A stretch of DNA of 14,208 bases from Saccharofermentans sp. (GTDB taxonomy: Bacteria; Bacillota_A; Clostridia; Saccharofermentanales; Saccharofermentanaceae): NCBI GenBank assembly GCA_024692105.1, contig JAILMZ010000145.1:1-14208 (forward strand), given 5' to 3'. Below are positions 7,048-14,208 of the stretch, one piece after another; the stretch's first letter is position 1; each line of letters starts with the position of its first letter. The notes below the pieces were generated by a model. That model did no database searches, was not told the origin of the DNA, and saw only the letters and a list, made by a program, of their open reading frames with translations. Both the position numbers and the translations under genes were made by a program.

Positions 7048-8352
7048 ATGGCTTTTAAAGACAGCATAAAGGAATATTTCCGCGAGACGGGAACCCTGAA
7101 TAAAAAAAGGATCAAGAGCATCGTTCTCGCTGCTCCCTTCTGGGTAATACTCGCAGCAGTCATCCTCATCGCGGCAGGATTCATAAGGATCTCTATCCTG
7201 ACATCAGACAGGCAGGAGCAGTATATGGCTACTTACTGGGGACATGGTGCAGATGTGTCGTACAGGCAGATGAGCGTTTTCGCGAGAGGCGCAAGACCTG
7301 TTGATGACATGACGCCGCTCCTGTATGTAAGTTCGGATATCTCGCTGAGGAAAGCGGACATCCCCGTAATCAGAGCAGCCATCCAGGGTACGGTGGACGC
7401 TTCCAATCCGAACCTTCCGGACAAGGCAAAGGGCCTTGATACGGACGGTTCCCCGAAAGGCTGGGAGGACGCGTATTCCTCGTCGGTAATGGCAAATGTT
7501 ATGCTCGTATCGGAAGATAACACTTCTTCCCAGGACAAGATAATCCCCAACACCGATGCCGAGATCATCGGCGTGGGTGGCAACTACAAGGCATTCCATC
7601 CGTTCAGATTCCTCTGCGGAGGATTCCTGCCGGAGGTTCAGATAGACAGGAACCAGATCGTCATTAACGACGTTATGGCATGGTATTTCTTCAAGTCATA
7701 TGACGTTGCGGGACGCCAGGTCGAGATCGGAGGAGAGACATTCACCGTCATCGGCGTTGTTGAAGAAATGAAATCTTCCATTGATGACCTTGCAGGTGCA
7801 GACAAGCCGAGAGCATACATCTATTTCGACAGACTGACGCTGCTCATTCCTTCTGATGTCAGCGCCAACCCGGATGCTTACGGCGGAGACATGGTGCCGG
7901 ATGCTTCAGGCTCCACCGGAACATCATCTTCTTCAGATGTTCTTGCCATCCAGTGCTATGAAGCCATGATGCCGGAGCTCGTCAAAGGCGTTGCCATCAC
8001 GGACATCAAGGGCGCACTTCCCACCTATGCCCTGACAGACCCGAAGATATTCGTCGTCAGCAATACTGACAGATATACGCTTACAAGAGTCTGGGACTGG
8101 ATATTCCCGCTGGGCGAGACACAGAGCCAGCTTACAGGTTACGAGCTTCCTTATTGGGAAAGAGCCGCACAGCTTACGATCACCAGAGTCTTCTACGACA
8201 TGGTGATGATCGCGGCAGGCATTCTCCTTCTTATCATCGGCGGCATAATGGTCTTCCTCAGATTCCGCAAACCCAAGCCGGCACAGGCGGAAGAAGCCCC
8301 TGCGGAGAAGACGGAAGAAGAGATAAAACTCATCGAAGAACACACCAGATAA
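7048..8352 (+). CDS. Two-helix membrane protein with MacB-type extracytoplasmic core domain
   Basis: A 434-residue protein with one helix near each end (about 26-48 and 384-405), so the central 335 residues lie outside the membrane and both termini inside. The central part resembles the periplasmic core domain of MacB/FtsX-like permeases: a QMSVFA segment soon after the first helix, and IVINDVMAWYFFKSYDVAGRQVEI-type sequence at about 204-227 followed by GETFTVIGVVEEM (229-241). MacB-type permeases have three further C-terminal helices after this domain; here there is only one, followed by a charged tail of about 28 residues, and no ATPase domain. It is not a decayed gene: the frame is intact and a terminator follows. 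It may be a non-transporting relative that holds the adaptor or presents substrate (inference). A G-rich SD (7038-7042) precedes the ATG by five bases. Domain assignment is by motif and not by alignment. Confidence 0.75.
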   Translation: MAFKDSIKEYFRETGTLNKKRIKSIVLAAPFWVILAAVILIAAGFIRISILTSDRQEQYMATYWGHGADVSYRQMSVFARGARPVDDMTPLLYVSSDISLRKADIPVIRAAIQGTVDASNPNLPDKAKGLDTDGSPKGWEDAYSSSVMANVMLVSEDNTSSQDKIIPNTDAEIIGVGGNYKAFHPFRFLCGGFLPEVQIDRNQIVINDVMAWYFFKSYDVAGRQVEIGGETFTVIGVVEEMKSSIDDLAGADKPRAYIYFDRLTLLIPSDVSANPDAYGGDMVPDASGSTGTSSSSDVLAIQCYEAMMPELVKGVAITDIKGALPTYALTDPKIFVVSNTDRYTLTRVWDWIFPLGETQSQLTGYELPYWERAAQLTITRVFYDMVMIAAGILLLIIGGIMVFLRFRKPKPAQAEEAPAEKTEEEIKLIEEHTR

Positions 8353-8381
8353 TACAGGGTACAAAATAGAAATATCTATAT

Positions 8382-8414
8382 AAGCGGGCGGTGCAAAATA
8401 GCATGCCCGCTTTT
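8382..8414 (+). terminator. Rho-independent terminator closing the transporter unit
   Basis: AAGCGGGC (8382-8389) pairs with GCCCGCTT (8405-8412), extended inwards by GTGC/GCAT (8391-8394 with 8401-8404) past one bulged G, around a 6-base A-rich loop. TTTTAAAT follows. It begins 29 bases after the stop of the MacB-domain gene and separates the unit from the flotillin gene. Confidence 0.88.
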
Positions 8415-8427
8415 AAATCTGTCGTTA

Positions 8428-8456
8428 TTTATCCGTAGCATCCCCTCAGATATCAT
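8428..8456 (+). promoter_or_regulatory. Weak candidate promoter for the flotillin gene
   Basis: TTTATC (8428-8433) and TATCAT (8451-8456) are spaced by 17 bp, about 32 bases before the start codon. The -10 matches 5 of 6 and the -35 only 3 of 6. A promoter must exist between the upstream terminator and the gene, but this exact placing is tentative. Confidence 0.35.
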
Positions 8457-8488
8457 TTATTACAGAAAATGAAAGGGGGGGCAAGAAA

Positions 8489-10090
8489 ATGCCATTTGAT
8501 TACATTTTACCGATCGGCATAGGCCTCGGAGTAGTACTGGTTATCGCAATAATTCTTTCAGGATACGTAAAGGCACCGCCGGATGTAGCTTACATCATCT
8601 CAGGACCGAGGAGAAAGAAGAAGATCCTAATAGGTCAGGCAGGAGTTAAGATCCCGTTTATCGAGAGAAAGGACACGCTGCTTCTAAAGCAGATCAGCAT
8701 TGACATCAAGACGAGCGGCTATGTTCCCACAAACGACTTTATCGGTGTAGACATCGACGCAGTCGCTAAGGTAAGGGTCAAGACCGATCCGGAAGGCATC
8801 GAGCTCGCTATGAAGAACTTCCTCAACATGGACGAGGAAAGGATCGTCACAGCGCTGACAGACTCTCTCCAGGGTAACATGCGTGAGATCATCGGTACCG
8901 TAGGTCTGAGAGAACTCAATACCGACCGTAAGAAGTTCGGTGACGAGATGCAGACCAAGGCGCAGACAGACATGAATGCACTCGGTATCGAGATCATCTC
9001 CTGCAACATCCAGAGGATCGAAGACGAGAAAGGTCTCATCCTTGCTCTTGGTCAGGACAACATGTCCCAGATCCAGAAGGACGCTTCCATCGCTAAGGCT
9101 CAGGCTGAAAGAGACGTAGCGATCGCAGAGGCAGATGCAAAGCAGAAGGCAAACGAGGCTTCCGTTGCTTCGCAGATCATTATCGCAGAGCGCCAGAATG
9201 CACTTGCAATCAAGCAGGCTAACCTGCAGGTTGAAGCTGATACAAAGAAGGCTGAAGCAGACGCTGCTTATGAGATCCAGAAGCAGGAACAGCAGAAGGT
9301 CATCGGCGTAAAGGCTACGGATGCAAGCATCGCTAAGACCGAGCAGGAAGCTATCCTGAGACAGAAGCAGGTCGAGGTCAGACAGCAGGAACTCGAAGCT
9401 GAGATCAACCGTAAGGCTGACGCAGACAAGTACCAGAAGCAGAAGGCAGCAGAGGCTTCTCTCATCGAGAAGCAGAAGGCTGCAGAAGCTGCTCTCTACA
9501 ATCAGCAGAAGCAGAGCGAAGCTGAGAGGGTAATTGCCGAGACTGAGAAGTACAAGGCAATCCAGGATGCGGAAGCAAAGAAGGCTTTGGCTGAAGCTCA
9601 GCGCTATGCGGCAGAGCAGGAAGCAGCAGGCATCAAGGCTAAGTACGATGCAGAGGCTGCAGGTATCCAGGCAAAGGGTCTCGCTGAGGCTGAAGCTATG
9701 GAGAAGAAGGCTGAGGCAATGAAGAAGTACGGTCAGGCAGCAATCCTCGAGATGATCGTAACCGTGCTTCCCGATGTTGCAAAAGCTGTCGCAGAGCCTC
9801 TGGCTTCCATCGACAAGGTCACGGTCTTCGCAGGCGGCACAGACGGCGGAAACGGTGTGTCCGGCATATCGGCAAACGTTCCGACAGTAATGGCTCAGAC
9901 GTTTGAGACAGTCAAGGCCGCAACGGGCGTCGATCTGGTCGACATCGTCAAGGCTTCAGGTTACGACGCTAAAGTGACACGCAACATCAATGTCTCCGGA
10001 CTTGAAGGTGCAGACGGCAACGTCACTGATACGGTAACCGCTGCGGCAATCGCAGATGCCGTATCCGACAAGGGCGAAGACAATAAATAA
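8489..10090 (+). CDS. floT: Flotillin family protein (FloT-like)
   Basis: A membrane microdomain scaffold of 533 residues. One hydrophobic segment (about 5-25) anchors the N-terminus. The SPFH/band 7 domain covers about 28-195, with PDVAYIISGPRRKKKILIGQ at its start and GIEIISCNIQRIEDE near its end, both typical of flotillins. A long coiled coil rich in Ala, Glu, Lys and Gln (about 195-415) follows, with the AEA/EAE repeats of the family, then a flotillin C-terminal region (about 416-490, AAILEMIVTVLPDVAKAVAEPL) and a divergent tail. B. subtilis FloT (YuaG) has 509 residues, so length and layout agree. Flotillins recruit and stabilise membrane protein complexes, which suits the neighbouring transport and surface genes, but no direct link is shown. 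The usual NfeD-type partner gene is absent here. A run of seven G (8475-8481) seven bases before the ATG is the ribosome binding site. Transcribed alone between two terminators. Confidence 0.93.
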   Translation: MPFDYILPIGIGLGVVLVIAIILSGYVKAPPDVAYIISGPRRKKKILIGQAGVKIPFIERKDTLLLKQISIDIKTSGYVPTNDFIGVDIDAVAKVRVKTDPEGIELAMKNFLNMDEERIVTALTDSLQGNMREIIGTVGLRELNTDRKKFGDEMQTKAQTDMNALGIEIISCNIQRIEDEKGLILALGQDNMSQIQKDASIAKAQAERDVAIAEADAKQKANEASVASQIIIAERQNALAIKQANLQVEADTKKAEADAAYEIQKQEQQKVIGVKATDASIAKTEQEAILRQKQVEVRQQELEAEINRKADADKYQKQKAAEASLIEKQKAAEAALYNQQKQSEAERVIAETEKYKAIQDAEAKKALAEAQRYAAEQEAAGIKAKYDAEAAGIQAKGLAEAEAMEKKAEAMKKYGQAAILEMIVTVLPDVAKAVAEPLASIDKVTVFAGGTDGGNGVSGISANVPTVMAQTFETVKAATGVDLVDIVKASGYDAKVTRNINVSGLEGADGNVTDTVTAAAIADAVSDKGEDNK

Positions 10091-10115
10091 ACAGCCAGGG
10101 ACTGTAAATTACAAA

Positions 10116-10155
10116 CAGCCGGTTCACTGTAATGGTGGGCCGGCTGCTTGCTTTT
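10116..10155 (+). terminator. Rho-independent terminator after the flotillin gene
   Basis: CAGCCGG (10116-10122) pairs with CCGGCTG (10140-10146), extended inwards by TTCAC/GGTGGG with G-T wobbles, and is followed by CTTGCTTTT. It starts 25 bases after the flotillin stop. The U tract is interrupted but the stem is strong. Confidence 0.8.
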
Positions 10156-10184
10156 GAGAGTTTTTATGTGTCTTATTGTCATCA

Positions 10185-10284
10185 GTCGCTGAAAAGTCGC
10201 TGAGAAAGCCGATTCCGGCGAATAATCAGCTACTTTCGCTGGTTTGTCGCTGTAAATAGCATTTTCAGCGACTTTCCAGCGACG
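10185..10284 (+). promoter_or_regulatory. Octamer array, probable multi-site operator of the GH9 gene
   Basis: Six clear copies of an octamer lie in this stretch. Two read GTCGCTGA (10185, 10196), two are the variants TTCGCTGG (10235) and GTCGCTGT (10246), and two are inverted, TCAGCGAC (10265) and CCAGCGAC (10276). Two weaker inverted copies are at 10215 (CCGGCGAA) and 10226 (TCAGCTAC). Within every pair the spacing is exactly 11 bp, about one helical turn. The whole pattern repeats after exactly 50 bp, so there are two modules, each a direct pair facing an inverted pair. The last copy overlaps the -35 region of the GH9 promoter. This fits cooperative binding of a regulator; which one is unknown. 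Confidence 0.75.
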
Positions 10285-10306
10285 GGGAACCTGATTGATA
10301 TATAAT
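10279..10306 (+). promoter_or_regulatory. Promoter of the GH9 cellulase gene
   Basis: A perfect TATAAT at 10301-10306 is preceded at 16 bp by GCGACG (10279-10284), which matches the -35 consensus at three positions and overlaps the final octamer of the array. The weak -35 inside a repeated binding site suggests that the promoter depends on, or is blocked by, the factor that binds there. Expected transcription start is near 10313, about 27 bases before the ATG. Confidence 0.6.
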
Positions 10307-10339
10307 GTCCGTAGCAAAAACGACCGGCAGAGGTATTTT

Positions 10340-12961
10340 ATGAAGAAAAGACTTTTGGCATCCGCTCTCATCTGCGCGATGCTCTTACAGGCGGGATGCG
10401 CCGCCCAGACTCAAGAACAGGCACCCGATGCTTCCGCTCCTTCGGCAGCAAGTGAGGCAGAAACTACGCAGGCTTCTTCTGAAGCAACGGAAGGCACTAC
10501 CGATCCTGACACGGAGGCGATTTACGGTTCTTCCAAACTCGATACGGGCAATCTGACCGAGACCGGAAACGGCTATGAGGGAATAGAGGGAACGGGAGAC
10601 TTCAACTACGGCGAGGCGCTCCAGAAATCCATATTGTTCTACGAACTTCAGAGATCGGGTGATCTTCCCGAGAAGGTAAGATGCAATTGGCGCGGAGATT
10701 CCGGCCTTACTGACGGCGCCGATAACGGCATCGATCTTACCGGCGGATGGTACGATGCCGGCGATAACGTTAAGTTCAATCTGCCAATGGCATACTCTGC
10801 GGCCATGCTCGCGTGGTCGGTGTATGAGTACGGCGGTGCATACGAAGAAGCAGGCCAGACCGAATACATCTTAGGTGATATCAAGTGGGCATGTGACTAC
10901 TTCATCAAGTGTCACCCGGAAGACGAAGTATATTACTATCAGGTCGGAGATCCTAACGCGGATCACTCCTGGTGGGGTCCTGCCGAAGTAATGACGATGA
11001 ACAGGCCCAGCTACAAGGTCACGGCTGACAACCCGGGTTCCTGCGTAACGGCTGAGACTGCGGCAGCACTTGCGGCTGCGTCCATCATTTTCGAGGAGAC
11101 GGATCCCGAGTACAGCAGCTTGTGTCTCGAGCACGCCAAGAGCCTGTTTGATTTTGCAAACAAGTACAGAAGTGATTCCGGATATACTGCCGCGGATGGT
11201 TTCTATACATCATGGAGCGGTTTCTACGATGAACTTGCATGGGCAGGCGCGTGGCTGTATCTGGCTACGGGTGAACAGGAATACCTCGATATTGCAGAAG
11301 AGTGCTATCCCCAGGCTTCGCAGGACTACAACTGGTCCATGTGCTGGGATGACGTTCACATCGGCGCAGCGGTACTCCTCGCAAGCATAACGGGCAAGGA
11401 CACATACACAAATGCCGTCGAGAAGCACTTAGACTGGTGGACGACGGGAACATCCGACGGAGACAAGATCACGTACACACCGGGCGGACTTGCATGGCTC
11501 GATTCGTGGGGCTCGCTCAGATATGCGACAACGACTGCATTCATAGCTTCGGTCTACAGCGGATACGATTGCTGCGATGCTTCCAAGGTGAACACTTATG
11601 TGGAGTTCGCGGAAGCGCAGTGCAACTACGCACTGGGTTCGACGGGAAAGTCGTTCGTGGTAGGTTTCGGCGAGAATCCGCCTGAGCATCCGCACCACAG
11701 GACCGCGCAGGGCTCGTACTGCGACAACCTGAACGAACCTTCTTCGCATAAGCATACCCTGTACGGCGCGCTCGTCGGAGGCCCTGACGCAAACGACGGA
11801 TACTCTGACGACGTTTCCAACTACACCAACAACGAGGTGGCTTGCGATTACAACGCAGGATTCACGGGACTTCTCGCATACATGTACTCGAAATACCACG
11901 GCCAGACCCTGAAGGATTTCGGTGCGGTCGAACCGATAGATGAGTACGAGTACACAGTCGAGGCTGCGGTGAACGCATCCGGGGATGATTTCACGGAGAT
12001 TAAGGCTGTCGTGTGCAACATGACTGCATGGCCCGCAAGAGCTGCGACGGATGTGGAAATGAGGTATTTCGTGGACCTCAGCGAGATCATCGAAGCCGGA
12101 GGAGATCCCTCACAGATAGAGATAACGGCAAACTACATGCAGTCCGGAACGGTGGAAGGTCTCAAGGTCTGGGATGAAGATAACGGCATCTACTACCTGT
12201 CGGTACTGTTCAATGACGGCACGCTCTACCCGGGCGGACAGTCGCAGTACAAGGCGGAAGTGCAGGTAAGGCTCACATACCCGGGCGGTCCTTGGGATCC
12301 TTCAAACGATCCTTCGTACGAAGGCATGCAGACAGGAACGGCAGCACTTAACACCAACATTGCACTGTACGAAGACGGCACGCTCGTGTTCGGAACGGAA
12401 CCTCCCGCAGGTGGAAACGCAGGACAGAGCGTGGTCATAAGCGGAGAGTCTGCATCTTCGGGTTCTTCTTCCGGCAGCGGATCTTCTTCGTCATCTTCCA
12501 CGGGAGGCAGCGGAGAATCGGGTGACCTTTCGCTTTCAGTCAAATACGACAGCAACGGAGGCAACAGCATCTCGGGTTCGATGGAGATAAAGAACCTGAG
12601 CAGTTCCGCGATAAGTTTCTCGGATCTTAAGATCAAGTACTATCTGACAAATGATTCGGGCGCTTCGATGACGTTCGACTGCTACTATTCGGGAATGAAT
12701 GGCGCAGCGGGCGAGTACTCGGAAGTCAAGGGTATAACCGGAAGTTTCGAGAGCGCTTCGGGAACCGATACGGACACGTGCCTCGTCATATCTTTCCCTT
12801 CGTCAGGGACATTGGATGCGGGCGCGACTGTGACGATCAATTTTGCGATACATTACTCTGACTGGTCGAACATGACCACGTCGAACGATTACTCGATGGC
12901 TGATGTCGGAAACATAGTCATCGAGAGCGGCGGCAGCGTAATCTACGGAACCGAGCCGTAG
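10340..12961 (+). CDS. Lipid-anchored GH9 endoglucanase with CBM3c and CBM3b
   Basis: Hydrolyses beta-1,4-glucan (cellulose) outside the cell. From ATG 10340 it has 873 residues. A signal peptide ends LLQAGC with Cys20 as the likely lipid site (Gln at -3 is atypical for a lipobox), then an Ala/Ser/Thr/Glu linker to about 85. The GH9 catalytic domain (about 88-525) has the base motif WYDAGDN (Asp139, Asp142), HHR (452-454) and the acid in NNEVACDYNAGF (Glu499). A CBM3c-type module (about 533-687) follows closely, the arrangement linked to processive endoglucanases. A Ser/Gly linker (about 702-728) leads to a CBM3 at 729-873 that keeps SDWSNMTTSNDYS and the terminal YGTEP, though the usual WCDH motif is changed to FDCYY. 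There is no dockerin, so it is a cell-surface enzyme and not a cellulosome part. The start has AGAGGT (10329-10334); an upstream in-frame TTG at 10295 lies before the promoter -10. It likely shares a transcript with the next gene. Confidence 0.95.
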   Translation: MKKRLLASALICAMLLQAGCAAQTQEQAPDASAPSAASEAETTQASSEATEGTTDPDTEAIYGSSKLDTGNLTETGNGYEGIEGTGDFNYGEALQKSILFYELQRSGDLPEKVRCNWRGDSGLTDGADNGIDLTGGWYDAGDNVKFNLPMAYSAAMLAWSVYEYGGAYEEAGQTEYILGDIKWACDYFIKCHPEDEVYYYQVGDPNADHSWWGPAEVMTMNRPSYKVTADNPGSCVTAETAAALAAASIIFEETDPEYSSLCLEHAKSLFDFANKYRSDSGYTAADGFYTSWSGFYDELAWAGAWLYLATGEQEYLDIAEECYPQASQDYNWSMCWDDVHIGAAVLLASITGKDTYTNAVEKHLDWWTTGTSDGDKITYTPGGLAWLDSWGSLRYATTTAFIASVYSGYDCCDASKVNTYVEFAEAQCNYALGSTGKSFVVGFGENPPEHPHHRTAQGSYCDNLNEPSSHKHTLYGALVGGPDANDGYSDDVSNYTNNEVACDYNAGFTGLLAYMYSKYHGQTLKDFGAVEPIDEYEYTVEAAVNASGDDFTEIKAVVCNMTAWPARAATDVEMRYFVDLSEIIEAGGDPSQIEITANYMQSGTVEGLKVWDEDNGIYYLSVLFNDGTLYPGGQSQYKAEVQVRLTYPGGPWDPSNDPSYEGMQTGTAALNTNIALYEDGTLVFGTEPPAGGNAGQSVVISGESASSGSSSGSGSSSSSSTGGSGESGDLSLSVKYDSNGGNSISGSMEIKNLSSSAISFSDLKIKYYLTNDSGASMTFDCYYSGMNGAAGEYSEVKGITGSFESASGTDTDTCLVISFPSSGTLDAGATVTINFAIHYSDWSNMTTSNDYSMADVGNIVIESGGSVIYGTEP

Positions 12962-12976
12962 TGTTACAATGATTGC

Positions 12977-14208
12977 ATGACTGAAAGAGCTATGCAAAGA
13001 CAGGGACTTTTTGGGGTGCACAAGAAGAGGGATTTCCTCATTCTTTATACCCTTGTATTTGCATTGCTCGCAGTTCTGACGCACATATACATCTATGTCA
13101 GCGGCAAGACGCTCGTATGGAATCTCGACGGTTCCGGCCAGCACATCAAGACACTGGCATTCTACGGCGAGTGGCTCAGGGAGACGTTAAGGCACATCTT
13201 CGTAGATCACGAGTTTTCTGTTCCTGCATGGTCCTTCTCGATAGGGTACGGTGCGGATGTTCCCGCCACATTGAGTTTCTATGTTACGGGAGATCCTTTT
13301 GCACTGTTGGCGGTATTCGTTCCCTTGCAGTACACATACTATCTGTATGAGGCGCTTATCTATCTGCGCGTATGGTGCATGGGACTTGCTTTCTCGACTT
13401 TCTGCTTCGGCAAGAATAAGGATGTAAGTCCTTATGCGGTGCTTGCTTCATCCTTTGCTTATTCGTTCTGCGGATTTGCGATGCACAACACGATAAGGCA
13501 TCCGTTCTTCCTGACACCGATGGTATTCCTTCCTCTGGTCCTCCTCGGTGCGCAGCATGTGATTGAAAAGAGAAAGCCGTGGCTGTTCGTATTCTCGGTA
13601 TGCCTTGCGGCTCTGTCGAACTTCTATTTCTTCTACATGATCGCGCTTGTGACGGTGCTGTATGTCGGGTTGATGCTCTTTGTGCCGTTTGCAAAAGACA
13701 GCTTTATGGACAGCCTTAAGGCGATAGGAAGGGTGGCCGCTTTTGCTTTTACCGGAGTACTGATGAGCGGATTTCTTTTGTATCCGACAGTGCTTCTCAT
13801 ACTGGGCAATTCCAGAGCAGGCGCGAAGCATGCTTTAAGCCTTCTTTATCCTCTGCAATACTACGAGACATTCTTGTCTTCTTTCCTTACGAACTATGAA
13901 GTCGAGGGCGGCGAGTGGACGACGCTCGGTTATGCCGCACCGGTCCTCGTGGCGGCAGCTCTGCTGTATCTCGGAAGGAAAGCGGACGCTGTTAAGCTAA
14001 GGCTCAGAGTCGCGTTTGCGGTCATGACGGTATTCCTTTTGATCCCCGCGGTGCAGCTGTTGTTCAACGGTTTTACGTATCCTTCCGCAAGATGGCATTT
14101 CGCGTACGGGTTCCTGGTGTCGTACATGTTGGTGTGCATGTGGCCCGAGCTGGTCAAAGCGGAGAAAAAGAAGCTTATATATCTAGCATCTTTCCTGGGC
14201 GTTTACAC
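12977..14208 (+). CDS. YfhO-family multi-pass membrane protein, C-terminus outside the window
   Basis: The first 410 codons of a polytopic membrane protein that continues past the right edge with no stop. A first helix at about 20-41 is followed by WNLDGSGQHIKTLAFYGEWL, then PAWSFSIGYGADVPATLSFYVTGDPFALL, the extracytoplasmic loop pattern with a leading Asp seen in YfhO and related GT-C-like enzymes; many Leu/Phe-rich helices follow. B. subtilis and Listeria YfhO take part in adding sugars to teichoic acids on the outer face of the membrane, using lipid-linked sugars. Full-length members have about 850 residues, so roughly half is visible. It begins 15 bases after the GH9 stop, in the same frame, with no promoter or terminator between, so co-transcription is likely. 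The start is uncertain: ATG 12977 has no clear ribosome binding site, and ATG 12992 has AAAGAG too close. Translational coupling to the GH9 gene would explain this. Confidence 0.85.
   Translation, partial: MTERAMQRQGLFGVHKKRDFLILYTLVFALLAVLTHIYIYVSGKTLVWNLDGSGQHIKTLAFYGEWLRETLRHIFVDHEFSVPAWSFSIGYGADVPATLSFYVTGDPFALLAVFVPLQYTYYLYEALIYLRVWCMGLAFSTFCFGKNKDVSPYAVLASSFAYSFCGFAMHNTIRHPFFLTPMVFLPLVLLGAQHVIEKRKPWLFVFSVCLAALSNFYFFYMIALVTVLYVGLMLFVPFAKDSFMDSLKAIGRVAAFAFTGVLMSGFLLYPTVLLILGNSRAGAKHALSLLYPLQYYETFLSSFLTNYEVEGGEWTTLGYAAPVLVAAALLYLGRKADAVKLRLRVAFAVMTVFLLIPAVQLLFNGFTYPSARWHFAYGFLVSYMLVCMWPELVKAEKKKLIYLASFLGVY

Noticed and set aside
10185..10283. CRISPR or iteron reading of the octamer array
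   Set aside because: The units are 8 bp, partly inverted and lie before a promoter, with no spacer structure, cas gene or replication protein nearby.
10295..10339. TTG start extending the GH9 protein by 15 residues
   Set aside because: The TTG lies upstream of the TATAAT box and would put residues before a clean lipoprotein signal peptide; ATG 10340 has its own SD.
13356..13831. Minus-strand open frames opposite the YfhO-like gene
   Set aside because: Low-complexity basic translations with no motifs, no ribosome binding sites, and overlapping a continuous plus-strand membrane protein that matches a known family.

Overview
The window looks like a piece of a Gram-positive, plant-fibre-degrading anaerobe, most likely a member of the Clostridia from a rumen, gut or digester. 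The evidence is a base composition near 50% GC with strong purine-rich ribosome binding sites, a lipid-anchored GH9 cellulase with two CBM3 modules, MalF/MalG-type sugar permeases, a Bacillus-type flotillin and a YfhO-family membrane protein. The taxon is an inference; no rRNA or other decisive marker is present.

Layout. Bases 1-270 (minus strand) hold the start of a lipoprotein that runs off the left edge. Next is guaA2 (minus strand, 378-1358), a GMP synthase with only the ATP-pyrophosphatase and dimerisation part and no glutaminase domain. It ends in a hairpin terminator. Divergent from it is pyruvate kinase (1481-2896).

Bases 3043-8352 are one tightly packed plus-strand unit of four genes closed by a strong terminator: a MalF-like permease with a long basic N-terminal extension, a MalG-like permease, an HlyD/MacA-like adaptor with a long coiled-coil hairpin, and a two-helix membrane protein with a MacB-type extracytoplasmic domain. 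The unit contains neither an ATPase nor a solute-binding protein. Mixing sugar-importer permeases with parts of a MacAB-type exporter is the most unusual feature of the window and a candidate for an undescribed transport or envelope complex.

After the terminator, a single-gene unit encodes a FloT-like flotillin (8489-10090), again with its own terminator. The 249-base gap that follows holds a striking array of octamers (consensus GTCGCTGA and its complement). They are arranged as two 50-bp modules, each a pair of direct copies 11 bp apart followed by a pair of inverted copies 11 bp apart, and the last copy overlaps the promoter of the GH9 gene. It looks like a multi-site operator. The GH9 cellulase (10340-12961) is followed after 15 bases by a YfhO-like multi-pass membrane protein that runs off the right edge.

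The genes fit a cell-envelope and carbohydrate theme (cellulose attack at the surface, sugar transport, glycolytic pyruvate kinase, membrane microdomain scaffold), but only the two short clusters can be argued to be co-transcribed.
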